From Limimaricola soesokkakensis (lineage in GTDB: Bacteria > Pseudomonadota > Alphaproteobacteria > Rhodobacterales > Rhodobacteraceae): a stretch of DNA of 64,000 bases. The notes under the pieces are model-generated. The model searched no databases and had not been told where the DNA came from. It was given only the letters and a program-made list of their open reading frames with translations. Location of the stretch: assembly GCF_900172345.1 (NCBI RefSeq), contig NZ_FWFY01000002.1:124001-188000 (forward strand), read 5' to 3'. The translations under genes were made by a program, and so were the position numbers. Positions 62,711 through 64,000 of the stretch are shown here, piece by piece. Positions within the stretch are counted from its first letter, which is position 1; each line of letters starts with the position of its first letter.

Positions 62711-64000
62711 ATGACCGATTCCCTGGCCGATGCGCCGGTCGACCTCAGCAATTGCGAGAAGGAACAGATCCAGTTCCTCGGCCATGTGCAGCCCTATGGC
62801 TGCCTGATCGCCGTTTCGCGGGACTGGATGGTCCGGCATGCCTCGGCCAATACCGGCGAGATGCTCGGCCACGAGGCGCAGGCGATGATCGGGACGTCGC
62901 TGGCCGATCTGTTCCCGCGGGACGTGACGCATGATCTGCGCGGTCGGCTGCAGATGCTGGGCCACGGCGCCGGGGCGGCGCGGATCTACGGGATCGACCT
63001 GTTCGAAGACGGCCGGGCCTTCGACGTCTCGGTGCATCTGTCCGAGCCTCATTACCTGTTCGAGTTCGAACCCAAGACCGAGGGTGGCGCACGGGACGAG
63101 ATGTCGCTCGTGCAGCCGCTGGTGGCCCGGCTGCGCCGCCAACCAGATATCGGCCGCATGGCGCGCGAAGCGGCGCGGGCGATGAAGGCGCTCACCGGCT
63201 TCGACCGGGTGATGATCTACCAGTTCCAGCGCGACGACAGCGGCAAGGTGATCGCCGAATCGGCCGCGCCGGGCCTGACGCCCTTCCTCGGGCTGCGCTT
63301 CCCCGCGAGCGACATTCCCCCGCAGGCGCGCGCGCTTTACGTGCGCAACCCGATCCGGCTGATCCGCGACGTCGATGCGCCGCCGCAGCCGATCCTCTCC
63401 GCCCCCGAGGCGGAGGGCGAGCGGATCGACCTGTCGCATTCCGTGACCCGGGCGGTCTCGCCGATCCATCTCGAATACCTGCGCAACATGGGCGTCGCGG
63501 CCTCGATGTCGGTGTCGATCCTGCGCGACGGCAAGCTGTGGGGGCTGATCGCCTGCCACCACGGCACGCCGCATTACCTCGACTACGAAAAGCGCTCGGC
63601 GGTAGAGCTGTTCACGCAGCTGCTCTCCTACGAGATCGCCGCGCTGGAGAACGAGGCCGAGCGCGCGCAGGCCACAAAGGCACGGGTGCTGCATACCTCG
63701 CTTCTGGCGCGGATGACCGACAGCACCGCCATCGCCGACAATTTCAAGAAGATCGCCGAAGAGATCGGCGAGGTAATCCCTTTCGACGGCATCGCGATCT
63801 GGATCAATGACCGCTACCACGCGATCGGCGCGACCCCCACCGGCGAGGAGTTCGCGGGGCTGTTGCGCCACCTCCATTCCACCCATGCCAGGCATGCCGG
63901 GGCCACCGATCGGCTGATCGATCGCTATCCGGCGGCCGAGAGCTTTGCCAACCGCGCCGCCGGGATCCTGGCGCTGCCGATCAGCCGGGGCCCGCGAGAC
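62711..64000 (+). CDS. bphP: bacteriophytochrome (partial, runs off right edge)
   Basis: 430 residues are visible. A PAS domain with the biliverdin-binding Cys15 (SNCEKEQIQFLGHVQPYG) is followed by a GAF domain containing FPASDIPPQARALY and HLEYLRNMGVAASMSVSI, and the start of a PHY domain. The output domain, often a histidine kinase, lies outside the window. Biliverdin from the preceding heme oxygenase would attach here, giving a red/far-red switch. Spacing to the preceding gene is 0 nt, so the two are one transcript. Confidence 0.95.
   Translation, partial: MTDSLADAPVDLSNCEKEQIQFLGHVQPYGCLIAVSRDWMVRHASANTGEMLGHEAQAMIGTSLADLFPRDVTHDLRGRLQMLGHGAGAARIYGIDLFEDGRAFDVSVHLSEPHYLFEFEPKTEGGARDEMSLVQPLVARLRRQPDIGRMAREAARAMKALTGFDRVMIYQFQRDDSGKVIAESAAPGLTPFLGLRFPASDIPPQARALYVRNPIRLIRDVDAPPQPILSAPEAEGERIDLSHSVTRAVSPIHLEYLRNMGVAASMSVSILRDGKLWGLIACHHGTPHYLDYEKRSAVELFTQLLSYEIAALENEAERAQATKARVLHTSLLARMTDSTAIADNFKKIAEEIGEVIPFDGIAIWINDRYHAIGATPTGEEFAGLLRHLHSTHARHAGATDRLIDRYPAAESFANRAAGILALPISRGPRD

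Overview
This is a continuous, high-GC (by eye clearly above 60 %) and almost fully coding piece of an alphaproteobacterial chromosome. The best fit is the Rhodobacterales (Rhodobacteraceae/Roseobacteraceae). The evidence is the late cobalamin block with a small DUF6732-like protein, the BamF-type lipoprotein beside lspA and two M16 proteins, DUF1491 after era, a DUF2794 protein, and an MbfA-type iron exporter. The genus cannot be fixed from sequence alone. I saw no rRNA, tRNA, CRISPR array, insertion sequence or prophage. Most genes are core housekeeping genes in tight operons joined by 4-nt ATGA or GTGA overlaps.

Layout. 1-2117: two tandem peptide deformylases (the second cut by the window edge) divergent from a MalY/PatB-type C-S lyase. 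2121-9162: a minus-strand cobalamin operon in the order DUF6732-like, cbiX, cobH, cobL, cobI, cbiG-cobJ fusion, cobM, then a small unknown gene. 9344-20228: a long minus-strand run of rsmB, heparinase II/III-like, purH, lspA, bamF, active M16 protease, inactive M16 partner, mutL and a lipoprotein. 20314-23564: sdhAF4, dapB (minus), rbfA, a phosphodiester glycosidase family protein and truB. 23630-29489: two membrane transporters, recO, rnhA, manganese catalase, DUF3429 and ispH. 29596-34982: a NYN protein, folK, rpoZ, rel/spoT, DUF2062 and pdxJ.

35116-36535 is the most unusual part. Two genes with their own predicted stress-sigma (EcfG-type) promoters and intrinsic terminators sit between pdxJ and acpS. 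One encodes a secreted protein with two chaplin-like repeats and an acidic tail. The other encodes a PA2169/DUF2383 four-helix-bundle protein. The acpS, MFS, lepB, rnc, era, DUF1491 operon follows.

41272-48935: ornithine cyclodeaminase family, HAD, YaiI, S-formylglutathione hydrolase and nitroreductase as one operon; mbfA with an Irr-box-like site, divergent from a TetR regulator; a second NYN protein; the glutathione-dependent formaldehyde dehydrogenase; an I78 inhibitor lipoprotein. 49239-57904: DUF2794, an NlpC/P60 hydrolase with M17 aminopeptidase, beta-carbonic anhydrase, an AbrB-family membrane protein, trhO, an NDH-SelD fusion and a PNPOx-family protein. 57897-61955: an AttEFGH-like ABC transporter with a CrtC/AttH-like secreted protein. 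62132-64000: heme oxygenase followed by a bacteriophytochrome that runs off the right edge.

Together the genes cover corrinoid ring synthesis, envelope protein maturation (lepB, lspA, bamF, M16), RNA and ribosome maturation, formaldehyde and peroxide detoxification, iron efflux and red-light sensing. The strongest leads for new biology are the chaplin-like stress protein, the hybrid cobalamin operon with a structured leader, and the tandem perfect palindromes at 47347-47391.
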